Positions 10,030 through 19,775 are shown, numbered from the stretch's first letter. The stretch: 64,000 nt of DNA from Planctomycetota bacterium (GCA_003576845.1 QEVJ01000007.1:1-64000), one strand, 5' to 3'. Numbers and translations are program-made. Notes: generated by a model not told the origin, from the letters alone.

Positions 10030-10914
10030 ATGAATACGACGCTCACAACGTCCGCCGTCGATTCGGAATACGCGCTGCAGCCGATTGCGGAGGCGCGCCT
10101 AGCCGACGATCCGCAACCGGCGGACGCCGCAAAGCTCGCCGACAGTCTCCGCGACGCGCCCAACGTTCCCAACCTCACCCTCTTCGGCCTCGTCGAACTG
10201 ATGCTCAAGAACGAGCGGCTCCTCGACCGGCTCTCCCGATCGAGCAACTTGCAGCGGGAGTTGATTCCTCGGTTCCTCGCGATTGGGCTGGCCGCGTACG
10301 GCGTGTTCGGCGTAATGCTTTCGACGTTCTTTTCCGTGGCAAAGGTCTGGCCCGAGTTGTCGGCCATCGCCGCGTGGCTGGCGACGCCCGGCGAAGAGTT
10401 GATCTACTTCGCAACGTCGCCCCATGCCAGCCTGTTGACGCATTGGCTCGACGGTTCGGCCTTCGCGCTCACCGCCGCGTTCGCGCTCGGACTCATCGGC
10501 GCGATCGGCGTCTGCCTGCCGAGCTTCTACTTCTACGGGCTGCTCGCCGGCGTGCGGACCACGATGCTGCACGTGACCACGCTCGCCCTCAAAGGCATGG
10601 CCGCAAGCGCCATCGCGCTCATGGGAGCGCTGCCGATCTACTTTGCCTTCGTCCTGGCGCTCGTGGTGTTCGACGCCCCGCACGAAATCGTGGCCCTCGT
10701 GTGCTACGTGGGCCTAGCCTTGCCGTTTATCGCCGGGCTGTGGGGAACCCGTTCGCTGTATCTGGGCTTCTTGTGCCTCGTCGACACGATGAAGCAAGAA
10801 TGCCAGGCCGACCGGGCGTGCTTCCTGCGGCGGCTGTTGCTGTCGTGGAGCGGCTGCTTCACCGCAGTCACACCGGTAATGATCTTCACCCTGTGGGAAT
10901 TCATGAGCCGCTAA
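10030..10914 (+). CDS. Integral membrane protein, function unknown
   Basis: 294 aa from the ATG at 10030, chosen over an in-frame GTG at 9964 because the extra residues would be translated repeat sequence. The first 75 residues are hydrophilic and rich in Ala and Asp. About six hydrophobic segments follow (near residues 80-105, 140-170, 175-200, 205-230, 235-260 and 270-290). The overall layout repeats that of the gene before it, so the pair may be paralogues or partners. No catalytic motif is visible. A long hairpin at 10924-10997 separates it from the pspA-like gene. Function unknown. An envelope-stress role is suggested only by its position. Confidence 0.72.
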   Translation: MNTTLTTSAVDSEYALQPIAEARLADDPQPADAAKLADSLRDAPNVPNLTLFGLVELMLKNERLLDRLSRSSNLQRELIPRFLAIGLAAYGVFGVMLSTFFSVAKVWPELSAIAAWLATPGEELIYFATSPHASLLTHWLDGSAFALTAAFALGLIGAIGVCLPSFYFYGLLAGVRTTMLHVTTLALKGMAASAIALMGALPIYFAFVLALVVFDAPHEIVALVCYVGLALPFIAGLWGTRSLYLGFLCLVDTMKQECQADRACFLRRLLLSWSGCFTAVTPVMIFTLWEFMSR

Positions 10915-10923
10915 TACCTGAAA

Positions 10924-10997
10924 CTGTAGGAGGCGAATCTTTTCGCCGATGGCGCTAAGCGTTGCCGTGAATCGGCGAAAGGATTCGCCTCCTACAG
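10924..10997. repeat. 27-bp inverted repeat between membrane protein and pspA
   Basis: The arms 10924-10950 and 10971-10997 are reverse complements over 27 bp with a single mismatch that becomes a G-U pair in RNA. The loop is 20 nt. The arm begins ctgtaggaggcgaatc. The hairpin starts 10 bp after the stop codon of the upstream gene and ends 24 bp before the pspA start. It has no following T-run, so it is not a standard intrinsic terminator. A mobile REP-like palindrome or an RNA processing/stability element is more likely. Confidence 0.85.
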
Positions 10998-11021
10998 CCC
11001 GTCAATCATTGGGAGAACACA

Positions 11022-11690
11022 ATGGGCATCTTTCGTCGGTGTACCGATATCCTGTCCGCCAACTTGAACGATCTGGTCGATCGCTTCGAGGACCCGGAAA
11101 AGGCGCTTCGACAGGCGATTCGCGAAATGGACCAAGCCGTCGCTACGGCGCTTCGCGGCGCCGCTAAAGCGATTGCGGGCGAACGCTTGCTCGCGAGGCA
11201 ACTTGCCGAGCATCGCGACCACGCCGAGCAATGGCATACTCGGGCAAGAGATGCCGTGCAGTCCGGCGACGACGAACTCGCGCGGCGAGCCCTCGTCCGC
11301 AAAAACGAGCACGACCGCCTGATCGCCGCCCTTGCCGACGAGCAGGCGACGCTCGAACGAACCGGCGGCAAGCTGCGGCGACAAATCGACGCAATGCGAG
11401 CCCGCGTCGCCGAAGCGAATCGCAAGCTCGCCACGCTCGTCGCCCGCAAACAAGCCGCCGACGCGCGCCGGGTGCTCGCCGACGCCGGGCCAAGCGCCGC
11501 TTCCACCGAAGCGTTCTCGAAGTTCGACCGCCTGTGCCGAAAAGTCGAAACGGCCGAAGCCGAAGCCGACGCCTGGACGGAGCTTGCGGGCGCGAACGTC
11601 GACGACGACCCGTGGAATCGCCAGAACGACCGCGACATCGACAAGCAACTTCAAGCATTGCGCGCAGAAGCCGGCACGGCGGCCCCTTAG
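11022..11690 (+). CDS. pspA: PspA/IM30 (ESCRT-III-like) family protein
   Basis: 222 aa, the normal length for phage shock protein A/IM30. These proteins bind the inner face of the cytoplasmic membrane and protect or remodel it under stress. The N-terminus MGIFRRCTDILSANLNDLVD is the amphipathic membrane-binding helix of the family. The next conserved block is EDPEKALRQAIREMDQAV, and a long alpha-helical coiled coil (about residues 30-190) follows. The ATG has a purine-rich site (gggaga) 6 bp upstream. Only 17 bp separate it from the next gene, which encodes a membrane-anchored coiled-coil protein, a sensible partner. No pspF-like activator is next to it. Confidence 0.9.
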   Translation: MGIFRRCTDILSANLNDLVDRFEDPEKALRQAIREMDQAVATALRGAAKAIAGERLLARQLAEHRDHAEQWHTRARDAVQSGDDELARRALVRKNEHDRLIAALADEQATLERTGGKLRRQIDAMRARVAEANRKLATLVARKQAADARRVLADAGPSAASTEAFSKFDRLCRKVETAEAEADAWTELAGANVDDDPWNRQNDRDIDKQLQALRAEAGTAAP

Positions 11691-11707
11691 CGCGCGAGGG
11701 TAAGACA

Positions 11708-12448
11708 ATGGCGCTCGGAGAGAGTCTCGTGTTTTACGTGCTTATCGGCCTGGCCGTCGCAGCAGCCGTGGCGCTCGCCGGCGACGATCAACGCCACACG
11801 ATGTCGCACGTAGAGAATCGACGTGGACGGGCGTTCGCCGTCATCGCGGCCGTGTTCTTCTGGCCGTTGTTCGTGCCGATATTGCTCGCGCGAACGGCGC
11901 CCGGTTCGCAATCGGCGCCGTCGGCAGAAACCGGACCGAACGCCGAGCCGGACGACGCGCTTGCCCGGCGAATCGCGCTCGTCGACGCGGAACTTGTCGC
12001 CGCCCTGGCAAGCCTCGACGGGTGGGCCGAAGGCGCGATCGCCCGCGAGCGCGTGCGCATCAACGAACTGCGCGCGGCATGGCGCGCGCAAGCTCAGCGG
12101 ATTCGGGACATCGACCGCGTGCTCGCGGCAGTAGCGGACGAGCCGACCGCCGCGAACGAGGACGAAGGCGACGCGAGCGTCGAGACCGCCAGCCGCGTGG
12201 CCCAAAGCACGCGTGCCCGGCGAGAGAATTTCGCCCGCCTTCGCCGCGTCCGCGATCGAGCCGAGCGCGACCTGGCCGCGACGCTCGAAAGCGTCCGCGC
12301 GTTGGTGTCGATGATTCACCTCGCCAAGTTCACCGGCGAACCGGCCTCGCGCGCCGACGAACTGGTAACGCAAATCGCGGCGGCCGTGGAAGGGCTGTCG
12401 GAAGTGGCGGCGTGGAACGCGTTACCGGCGGGGCAATTGACCATTTGA
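11708..12448 (+). CDS. Membrane-anchored coiled-coil protein, probable PspA partner
   Basis: 246 aa from the ATG at 11708. Longer upstream extensions would overlap pspA in another frame and were rejected. Two hydrophobic helices are seen at about residues 7-24 and 41-60. A long charged Ala/Arg/Glu-rich alpha-helical region follows (about 85-230) that should form a coiled coil, for example AARRENFARLRRVRDRAERD. The layout resembles PspB/PspC-like companions only in logic, not in sequence. The short distance to pspA argues for co-transcription and for a role in tethering PspA to the membrane. That is inference; no known family was recognised. Confidence 0.75.
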   Translation: MALGESLVFYVLIGLAVAAAVALAGDDQRHTMSHVENRRGRAFAVIAAVFFWPLFVPILLARTAPGSQSAPSAETGPNAEPDDALARRIALVDAELVAALASLDGWAEGAIARERVRINELRAAWRAQAQRIRDIDRVLAAVADEPTAANEDEGDASVETASRVAQSTRARRENFARLRRVRDRAERDLAATLESVRALVSMIHLAKFTGEPASRADELVTQIAAAVEGLSEVAAWNALPAGQLTI

Positions 12449-12603
12449 CGTAATGACTGTGAACGTGACACGAACTACCCGCGTTGCCTGCGAATCTAGG
12501 CAGCCCCGGCAATCTACCCGGCCGCCGAGCAACTCCGTCAACCGTCACGGACGGAATAACCGATGCACTCCCCGGAGCATTATGTTCTCGCCGGGGAACC
12601 GCC

Positions 12604-14031
12604 GTGAAGCGTTGGCGTTCGATCACTGCCGCCGGAATCGTCGCGACGAGCGGGGCGCTGGCCTTTGCCCAGCAACGCGTTGCGCCGTTGCCGCCGCTGC
12701 GCGAGCCCGGGCGCTACGCTCGGCCCGCGGCGTATCAGGCCGATGCTAGCACGCCGCCGGCGAGGCTGCCGTCCGAATCGCTGCCTCCCGAGTCGCCGAT
12801 GCCACAACCGCGATCGGTCGAACCGCCGCGCGACGCACCGTCCCCGCCCGATGCTCCCGCGCCGCAAGCGCAACTGACGCTCGCCGACGCCGAAGCCATC
12901 GCACTCGGCAACCATCCGGGCCTCGCTCGGGCGTCGGCGCGGGTGAGTGCGGCCCGCGGCGCCTGGTTGCAGGCCGGTCTGTTGCCCAATCCCACGGCCG
13001 GTTACATGGGCGAAGAGATGGGCGATGACGACACCGCCGGTATGCAAGGCGCGTTCGTCGGCCAAGAAATCGTCACCGCCGGCAAGCTGCGACTGAGCCG
13101 CGCGGTCGCCGCTCAGGAGATTCGTCGGGCCGAAGCCGAACTCGAAGCGATGCGATTTCGCGTGACCGCCGACGTACAGTCCGCGTTCTACGACGCCCTC
13201 GTCGCCCAGGAAACGATTCGGATGGTCGCGGACCTCGTCCGCATCGCGACCGACGCCGTCAAAACGACCGAAACGCTCTTTAGCCAGGGCGAAGTCAGCC
13301 GCGTGGAGCTATTGCAAGCCCGGATCGAAGCGAACACGACGCAATTGTTGCTCGACACGACGCGGAACGGGCACGCCGCGGCCGTGCGGCGGCTCGAAGC
13401 GCAGCTCGGATCGGTGGGACCACTCGGCGAGTTGGCCGGCGATCCGCGGGCCGGCTTGCCGCAGATCGCGTGGGACGAGGCGCTCGGCCGCCTGCTGGCC
13501 GAAAGCCCCGAACTCGCCGCGGCCCAAGCGATGGTCGACAAGGCCGGTTGGGCGGTCGATCGCGCCCGCGCCGAGCGGATTCCCAACGTCGACGCCCAGG
13601 TCGCCGTTCTGCACAACAATGCGACGCAGCAAGACGTCGCGAGCGTCGGAATCGGGCTGCCGCTGCCGATCTTCAACCGCAATCAAGGCGGAATCCAAGC
13701 GGCTCGGGCCGAATTGTCGGCCGCGAACAGCAACGTGGTCCGCGTCGAGCAGGACATCAAGCGGCGGTTGGCCGGGACGTACGAGCGGTACGACAACGCC
13801 CGGCGGCGCGTGGACGAGTACCAGCACCGTATCCTGCCGGACGCCAAAGAGGCGCTCGATTTGGTCGAGGTCGGTTATCGTAACGGCGAGTTTGGGTATT
13901 TGACGCTGCTCACGACGCAGCGGACGTATGTGGAAACGCACCTGAGCTTCCTCGACGCCCTGCGGGAGCTGCGCGAAGCCGCCGCGATCATCGACGCGAT
14001 GTTGCTCGACGGGAGTTTGGAGGACCGATAG
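12604..14031 (+). CDS. czcC: TolC/CzcC-type outer membrane efflux protein
   Basis: 475 aa from a GTG at 12604, chosen because it opens a signal peptide (MKRWRSITAAGIVATSGALA then FAQQ) and has ggggaa 6-11 bp upstream. The mature protein starts with a Pro-rich linker. Two outer-membrane-efflux repeats follow, with typical helical stretches such as LTLADAEAIALGNHPGLARA and GQEIVTAGKLRLSRAVA. The second repeat includes VGIGLPLPIFNRNQGGIQAA, a strong TolC-family mark. It would form the outer-membrane channel of the tripartite metal pump encoded by the following genes. Order and spacing fit a czcCBA operon, with one additional small gene inserted between C and B. Confidence 0.93.
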   Translation: MKRWRSITAAGIVATSGALAFAQQRVAPLPPLREPGRYARPAAYQADASTPPARLPSESLPPESPMPQPRSVEPPRDAPSPPDAPAPQAQLTLADAEAIALGNHPGLARASARVSAARGAWLQAGLLPNPTAGYMGEEMGDDDTAGMQGAFVGQEIVTAGKLRLSRAVAAQEIRRAEAELEAMRFRVTADVQSAFYDALVAQETIRMVADLVRIATDAVKTTETLFSQGEVSRVELLQARIEANTTQLLLDTTRNGHAAAVRRLEAQLGSVGPLGELAGDPRAGLPQIAWDEALGRLLAESPELAAAQAMVDKAGWAVDRARAERIPNVDAQVAVLHNNATQQDVASVGIGLPLPIFNRNQGGIQAARAELSAANSNVVRVEQDIKRRLAGTYERYDNARRRVDEYQHRILPDAKEALDLVEVGYRNGEFGYLTLLTTQRTYVETHLSFLDALRELREAAAIIDAMLLDGSLEDR

Positions 14032-14147
14032 CCGGGAGCACCCTACCTCGACTATCCCGGCCTTCCCGCTTGACGTATGATTTAGCCGTGGAAATAACCT
14101 ACCTCGGATCGCCGATCGGGTAGGCAAGAATCCTGAAAGCTTGTGCC

Positions 14148-14636
14148 GTGCAAACGCTGGTAACCGCGATCACCGCCGCCGCATTGTTGTGGCATACCGT
14201 CGTGGGCTGCTGCGCGCATTCCCACGAGGGCGCATGCGCATGCGGGCACGGCGCGGCGGCGCATCCGGCCGAGCCGCTTGCCCACGATCGCGCCGACGAC
14301 CATGCCGACGGCCATGCCGATGAAGACGTTTGCGACCATCGGCACGAACACGCCGGCATAAGCGCCGACCACGACGCGACTCAAAACGCCGACAACGACG
14401 CGCCCCACGCGCCCTGCCGCTGCCATTGCGAGGGCAATCGTTGTCTGGCGATCGCCGGCGGCGTCGCGTGGCAACCCGATGCGCAGGACGTTGCCCTGGA
14501 CATTCTGCCGCCGCGGGCCCTTGCTTCGGGCGTCGATCCGAACTCGCCTTATGCCTTCGGCCGCGGACACGGCCCGGTCGTCGCCCTCGCGCTACCGCTG
14601 CGCGCGCATCTTTTCTATCGGATCCTCTTGATCTGA
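14148..14636 (+). CDS. Small Cys/His-rich exported protein of the metal-efflux operon
   Basis: 162 aa from a GTG at 14148. The N-terminal 20 residues form a hydrophobic export signal. A region of about 80 residues crowded with His, Cys and Asp follows (CACGHG, the run DRADDHADGHADEDVCDHRH, and CRCHCEGNRC). This composition is that of a metal-binding or metal-buffering protein. The final third is hydrophobic and unremarkable. It lies between the outer-membrane channel gene and the adaptor gene of the efflux operon, 116 and 165 bp from them. Known czc operons can carry such His-rich accessory proteins (for example periplasmic CzcE/CopG types), but I do not recognise this one as any of them. A periplasmic metal chaperone is the likeliest role. 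Confidence 0.7.
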   Translation: MQTLVTAITAAALLWHTVVGCCAHSHEGACACGHGAAAHPAEPLAHDRADDHADGHADEDVCDHRHEHAGISADHDATQNADNDAPHAPCRCHCEGNRCLAIAGGVAWQPDAQDVALDILPPRALASGVDPNSPYAFGRGHGPVVALALPLRAHLFYRILLI

Positions 14637-14801
14637 TTCCCCGGAACGTTCCGCGAGGCGCCGCCACCACAAGGCGACCCTGCGCGGCGTCGACGACGAC
14701 GATGCCGATTGCCGGTTAGCGCGATCGGGCGGCGCGGACGTCCTGGTTTCCCCGCTTTCTCGCTTCACGACTCAGCCCGACATTCATTCTCGAGGTCCGC
14801 G

Positions 14802-16280
14802 ATGGCCCATACCCCCTCAAGCCCGATGACTCCCCCGACGACCACGACAGCAACGACGGCGGCCACGACCGCGACTACGACAACTCCCGCCTCGGCAACG
14901 CGACTACGTTTCCCCGCCCGCTATCTCGCCGCCGCCGGCGTGCTGGCCTTGATCGTCGTGCTCGCCGCGACGCGCGAGGGCTGGCTTGGTCCGCTGCGCA
15001 GTTGGCTCGCCGCCGGCACATCTGCGGCCGACGACCACGGACACGGCGACGATCGCGGCCACGCCCACGACGAACATGGCCACGAGCACGCCGACGATGC
15101 CGACTCGCTGGAACTCAGCGAGCAAGGCCGCAAGAACATCGGCCTGCGGATCGAACCCGCGAAACTCGACAAATTCGAGCGGACCGTGAGCGTCCCAGGC
15201 ATCGTCGCCGAACGGCCGGGCCGCACGGTCGTCCGCGTCGGCACGCCGCTCAACGCGATCGTGACGCGGATTTATCCGATCGCCGGCGAGGCGGTCACGG
15301 TCGGCGATCCCCTCTTCGACGTTCGCTTGACGCACGAAGAACTGGTGCAAGCCCAAGTCGAATTCCTCTCCACCGCCGAAGAACTCGACGTCCTCGGCCG
15401 CGAGATCGCCCGCCTCGAAACGATCGGCGCCGGAACCATCGCCGGCAAGACGCTCCTCGAACGCAAGTACGAACAGCAAATCAAGCAGGCATTGTTGCGC
15501 GCCCGGCGAGAGTCGCTGTTGCTCCACGGCCTGACCACCGAACAGGTGGACGCGATCTTCGACTCGCGCACGCTGCTCAAAGAGGTGACGGTCCGCGTCC
15601 CGCCGCTGGCCGCGGACCACATGCCGCCCGCGGTACAACCCGTGTTTCAGGTGCAGCAACTGGCGGTCGACAGCGGACAGTACGTCGAATCGGGCGACAC
15701 GCTGGCAGTGCTCGCAAACCACGCGGAACTGTTTATCGAAGGCCAGGCGTTCGAGCAGGACATCGCCCAGGTGCAGCGGGCCCGCGAGCAGGGCTGGCCT
15801 CTCTCGGCGATACTCGAATCCAAGGACGGCTCGCGGCGAAAGCTGGCCGACCTCAAGCTCCTCTATATTGCCGGCAACGTCGATCCCGAGTCGCGCACGT
15901 TCCGGTTCTTCGTGACGCTGCCCAACGAGATGTTGGGCGAGACGAAGCAAAACGGCCACACGTTCGTCGACTGGCGATTTCGTCCCGGGCAGCGGATGCA
16001 GCTCGCCGTGCCGGTCGAGCGGTGGGAAAAGCGGCTCGTGCTGCCCGCGGATGCCGTCGCGGACGACGGGGCCGAAACCTACGTCTTCGTGCCCAACGGC
16101 AAGAAGCTCGTCCGCCGCCCGGTCCACGTCGAGCACCGCGACGCAACGAGCGTCGTGATCGCCAACGACGGCGCATTGTTCCCCGGCGATCCCGTCGTCG
16201 TGGCCGGCGCCCGCCAACTGCAACTCGCCCTCAAAAACAAGTCCGGCGCCGCCGACCCACACGCCGGACACACGCATTAG
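14802..16280 (+). CDS. czcB: RND efflux periplasmic adaptor (CzcB/HlyD family)
   Basis: 492 aa from the ATG at 14802. The order is a Thr-rich N-terminus (about 10-32), one membrane anchor (about 40-57), a His/Asp-rich metal-binding stretch (77-98), then the adaptor core. The beta-barrel, lipoyl-like and coiled-coil hairpin parts include VSVPGIVAERPGRTVVRVG and HEELVQAQVEFLSTAEEL. The C-terminus ends in another His cluster (HAGHTH). Adaptors of this type bridge the RND pump to the TolC channel. The His-rich stretch marks the heavy-metal (CzcB/CusB/CnrB) branch. The natural metal cannot be fixed from sequence: Zn/Co/Cd or Cu/Ag are all possible. A heptamer-type inverted repeat separates it from the pump gene. 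Confidence 0.93.
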   Translation: MAHTPSSPMTPPTTTTATTAATTATTTTPASATRLRFPARYLAAAGVLALIVVLAATREGWLGPLRSWLAAGTSAADDHGHGDDRGHAHDEHGHEHADDADSLELSEQGRKNIGLRIEPAKLDKFERTVSVPGIVAERPGRTVVRVGTPLNAIVTRIYPIAGEAVTVGDPLFDVRLTHEELVQAQVEFLSTAEELDVLGREIARLETIGAGTIAGKTLLERKYEQQIKQALLRARRESLLLHGLTTEQVDAIFDSRTLLKEVTVRVPPLAADHMPPAVQPVFQVQQLAVDSGQYVESGDTLAVLANHAELFIEGQAFEQDIAQVQRAREQGWPLSAILESKDGSRRKLADLKLLYIAGNVDPESRTFRFFVTLPNEMLGETKQNGHTFVDWRFRPGQRMQLAVPVERWEKRLVLPADAVADDGAETYVFVPNGKKLVRRPVHVEHRDATSVVIANDGALFPGDPVVVAGARQLQLALKNKSGAADPHAGHTH

Positions 16281-16313
16281 CGTCGGTTCCTTAAACCCGG
16301 AGAGCACTGGGGA

Positions 16314-16440
16314 AATGCAAAAGGCAAAATGAAGAATGAAGAATGAAGGCCGTGGTCGCTGCCTATGCGGCGGCCCGTGCGACGAGTTGTCGCCAGCATT
16401 TTTCATTCTTCATTTTGCATTCTGCATTCTCTTCGCCCTT
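16314..16440. repeat. Heptamer-type inverted repeat between czcB and czcA
   Basis: The left arm 16314-16349 consists of aatgaag/gaatgaa heptads. The right arm 16400-16440 consists of tcattct/tcatttt/gcattct heptads. The arms are reverse complements over most of their length and enclose a 50-bp loop. The sequence is nearly the same as the element at 4352-4455, the only pair of loci in the window that clearly share a heptamer. It could weaken transcription or stabilise mRNA between the adaptor and pump genes. Confidence 0.82.
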
Positions 16441-16469
16441 GCCGCGGCCCACAGTTCCAAGGATTCATC

Positions 16470-19400
16470 ATGCTCAACGCGATCATCCGTTCGGCTCTGC
16501 GGTTTCGCGTGTTGACGATTGCGCTGGCGCTCGTCCTGCTGATCTACGGCGGGTACGTGCTCGTGCATTTGCCGATCGACGTGTTTCCCGATTTGAACCG
16601 CCCGCGGGTGACGATTCTCACCGAGGCCCACGGCCTCGCGCCCGAGGAAGTCGAAACCCTCGTCACGTTCCCGCTCGAATCCGCCGTCAACGGCGCGAAC
16701 GGCGTCCAGGCCGTTCGCAGTTCGTCGGGCATCGGCCTATCGGTCGTCAACGTCGAATTCGACTGGGGCACGGACGTTTACGTGGCCCGTCAGATCGTCA
16801 CGGAGCGGATCGCCGTCGCCGTGGCACACTTGCCCGAAGGAATCCGCCCCCAGCTTGCACCGATCTCCTCGATCACCGGCCAGATCGTCCTGATCGGCAT
16901 GTATAGCGAAGGAAACAAGACCAACCCGATGGAAGTCCGCACGCTCGCGGATTGGATCGTCCGCCAGCGTTTGCTGACGATTCCCGGCGTCGCCCAAGTG
17001 ACCACGATGGGCGGCGACCTCAAGCAATTCCAGGTGCTCGTCAACCCCGACGAAATGGTCAACTACGGCGTCACGCTCGCCGACGTCGAAGCGGCCGTAG
17101 CCGCCAGCAACGACAACGGCGCCGGCGGGTATCTCGACGAAAGCGGCCGAGAACTGCTCGTCCGCTCGCTTGGACGCATCCAAAGCACGCGCGACTTGGA
17201 AAACGTCGTCGTCAAAGCGTCGCCCGAGCGCTCCGTGGTGTTGCGGCAAGTCGCCCGCGTCCGAGAAGGACCGCAAATGAAACGCGGCGATTCGGCCGTG
17301 AACGCCTCGCCCGCGGTCGTGCTGGTTGTGTCGAAACAGCCCGGCGCCGACACCCGCGGACTGACGGAGAAGATTGCCGCGGCGCTCGACGAACTCAAGC
17401 CGTCTCTGCCGGCCGACATTCGCCTCAATCCCGAAGTCTACCAGCAAAAGGCCCTCATCGACGCCAGCATCGACAACGTCGTCCACGCCCTCCGCGACGG
17501 CAGCGTCCTCGTCGTGATCGTACTGTTCTTGTTCCTGCTCAACTTCCGCACCACGTTCATCACGCTCACCGCCATTCCGCTGTCGATCGTCGTCACCGCG
17601 CTCGTGTTCAAGTGGTTCGGCATGTCGATCAACACGATGACCCTCGGCGGACTGGCTGTGGCGATCGGCGAGTTGGTCGACGACGCGATCGTCGACGTCG
17701 AGAACATCTTCCGCCGCCTCCGCGAGAACCGCCAGCTCGGTTCGCCCAAGTCGACGCTCCGCGTCGTCTACGACGCGAGCCGCGAAGTGCGGAACTCGAT
17801 CGTGTTCAGCACGATTATCGTGGTGCTCGTGTTCGTGCCCCTGTTCTGGCTCGAAGGCATGGAAGGCCGCCTGTTCGCTCCGCTCGGCGTGGCTTATATC
17901 GTATCGATCGTGGCGTCGCTCGCCGTTTCGCTCACCGTCACGCCCGTGCTGAGCTACTGGCTGCTGCCGCGGGCGAAAGTGATGACCCATCGCGAAGACG
18001 GCTGGCTCCTGCGGCAACTCAAGCGGCTCGCCGGCGGCGCCATTCGGCTCTCCGTGCGGCATCCGGGTCCGATTCTGGCGACCGTCGCCGTCGCCGTGGC
18101 GATCGCCGTGATCGTCGCGTCGCAACTGGGCCGCGATTTCCTGCCGCCCTTCAACGAAGGCGCGATCCAAGTCACCGCCGTCGTCCCGCCCGGCACGTCG
18201 CTCGCCGAATCGTCGCGGATCGGCGGCATGATCGACGACCGGCTTCGCGAACTCCAGGCAGAACAGAAAGTGCTCGACTTCTGCCGCCGCACCGGCCGCG
18301 CCGAAGACGACGAACACGTCATGGACGTCAACGTCTCCGAGATCATCGTCACCCTCAATCCCAAGTCGGGACAAACCCGCGCCGAGGCGATCCAAGACAT
18401 GCGCGACATCCAGCAGCACGTCCCCGGCGTCGTCCTCGACGTCGAACAGCCGCTGCAACACCTCATCTCGCACATGCTCTCGGGCGTCAAGGCCCAAATC
18501 GGCATCAAGCTCTACGGCGACGACTTGGACGCGCTCCGCAAATACGCCGGCCAGATGAAAGCCGCCATCGAGGGCGTGCCCGGAGTCGCCGACCTCCAGG
18601 TCGAGCAGCAAGTCAACATCCCGCAGTTGCAAGTCGACATCAACCGCGCGCGGCTCGCCCAACACGGCCTCTCGGTGCATTACGTCAACGAGCTGATCGA
18701 AACGGCCATGAACGGCCGCGTCGTGTCGGAGGTCATCCAGGGCCAGCGGAAGTTCGATCTGCTCGTGCGGCTCGACGATCCGTTTCGCGAGGATATCGAG
18801 CGGCTCAAACGGCTCGCGCTGACGCTCCCCGCCGGCGGCACGATCCCGCTTTCCGACGTAGCCGACATTCGCCGCGACCAGGGACCGAACACGATCAACC
18901 GCGAAAGCGTCCGCCGCCGGATCGTCGTGCAGTGCAACACGTCCGGCCGCGACCTGGAAGGCGTCGTGACCGACATCCAAGACCGCCTCGCGCCGATCGC
19001 CGCGGCCTTGCCCACCGGGTATTTCATCGAATATGGCGGGCAGTTCGAAAGTCAGCGATCCGCGTCGCGGACGATCGCTCTGTTGAGCCTGCTGTCGCTG
19101 GCCGGCATGTTTCTCGCGCTCTACACGCTATTCGGTTCGGTGAACCTGTCGCTCCAAGTGCTTTCGGCGCTTCCCATGGCCGCGATCGGCGCGGTCGCGG
19201 CCCTCGTCGTCACGCGCCAGTCGCTCACCGTCGCGAGCATGGTCGGTTTCATTTCGCTTGCCGGCATTGCATCGCGCAACGGCATTCTGCTCCTCGCCCA
19301 CTACTTGCACCTGGTCAAGTACGAAGGCGAAGGCTTCACGCCGGAGATGATCGAACGCGCCGGCAAGGAACGCCTCGCGCCCATGTTGATGACCGCGCTC

Positions 19401-19697
19401 ACCGCCGGGATCGCCCTCGTGCCGCTGGTGCTCGCCGCGGGCCAGCCGGGCAAGGAAATCCTCTATCCGGTCGCGACGGTCATCATGGGCGGCCTCATCA
19501 GCTCGACCCTCCTCGACTTCTTCGTCCATCCCGCGCTGTTCTGGTGGTTCGGCAAGACGCAAGCCGAGCGCGTCGCCCACAGGGAACGAGACGAGTTTAC
19601 GCCGCCGAACACCGGCCCACGCGGCGAGGCATTGGGAACGGATACGCACATGCACGGAGAAGCCGCGGAACTCGCCGCGACCGGCGCGGAACATTGA
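16470..19697 (+). CDS. czcA: CzcA-family heavy-metal RND efflux pump
   Basis: 1075 aa from the ATG at 16470, full length for the inner-membrane proton-driven pump of CzcCBA/CusCBA systems. The N-terminus (IIRSALRFRVLTIALALVLL, then HLPIDVFPDLNRPRV) is characteristic. The proton-relay motif of transmembrane helix 4 is seen as E401-LVDDAIVDVEN, with Asp404, Asp405 and Glu411. The two large periplasmic loops and about 12 membrane helices are in place, and the second half contains FISLAGIASRNGILLLAHY. The C-terminus has a short His-containing tail. Together with the channel and adaptor upstream it completes a metal export pump, followed by a His-rich lipoprotein. Confidence 0.95.
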   Translation: MLNAIIRSALRFRVLTIALALVLLIYGGYVLVHLPIDVFPDLNRPRVTILTEAHGLAPEEVETLVTFPLESAVNGANGVQAVRSSSGIGLSVVNVEFDWGTDVYVARQIVTERIAVAVAHLPEGIRPQLAPISSITGQIVLIGMYSEGNKTNPMEVRTLADWIVRQRLLTIPGVAQVTTMGGDLKQFQVLVNPDEMVNYGVTLADVEAAVAASNDNGAGGYLDESGRELLVRSLGRIQSTRDLENVVVKASPERSVVLRQVARVREGPQMKRGDSAVNASPAVVLVVSKQPGADTRGLTEKIAAALDELKPSLPADIRLNPEVYQQKALIDASIDNVVHALRDGSVLVVIVLFLFLLNFRTTFITLTAIPLSIVVTALVFKWFGMSINTMTLGGLAVAIGELVDDAIVDVENIFRRLRENRQLGSPKSTLRVVYDASREVRNSIVFSTIIVVLVFVPLFWLEGMEGRLFAPLGVAYIVSIVASLAVSLTVTPVLSYWLLPRAKVMTHREDGWLLRQLKRLAGGAIRLSVRHPGPILATVAVAVAIAVIVASQLGRDFLPPFNEGAIQVTAVVPPGTSLAESSRIGGMIDDRLRELQAEQKVLDFCRRTGRAEDDEHVMDVNVSEIIVTLNPKSGQTRAEAIQDMRDIQQHVPGVVLDVEQPLQHLISHMLSGVKAQIGIKLYGDDLDALRKYAGQMKAAIEGVPGVADLQVEQQVNIPQLQVDINRARLAQHGLSVHYVNELIETAMNGRVVSEVIQGQRKFDLLVRLDDPFREDIERLKRLALTLPAGGTIPLSDVADIRRDQGPNTINRESVRRRIVVQCNTSGRDLEGVVTDIQDRLAPIAAALPTGYFIEYGGQFESQRSASRTIALLSLLSLAGMFLALYTLFGSVNLSLQVLSALPMAAIGAVAALVVTRQSLTVASMVGFISLAGIASRNGILLLAHYLHLVKYEGEGFTPEMIERAGKERLAPMLMTALTAGIALVPLVLAAGQPGKEILYPVATVIMGGLISSTLLDFFVHPALFWWFGKTQAERVAHRERDEFTPPNTGPRGEALGTDTHMHGEAAELAATGAEH

Positions 19698-19775
19698 CGT
19701 GCTCTCGAATCGTTGATTCGAGACCAAAACCACGGCTGCGCGAACATTGAACTACGAAGTCATGCGATTGCGTCT

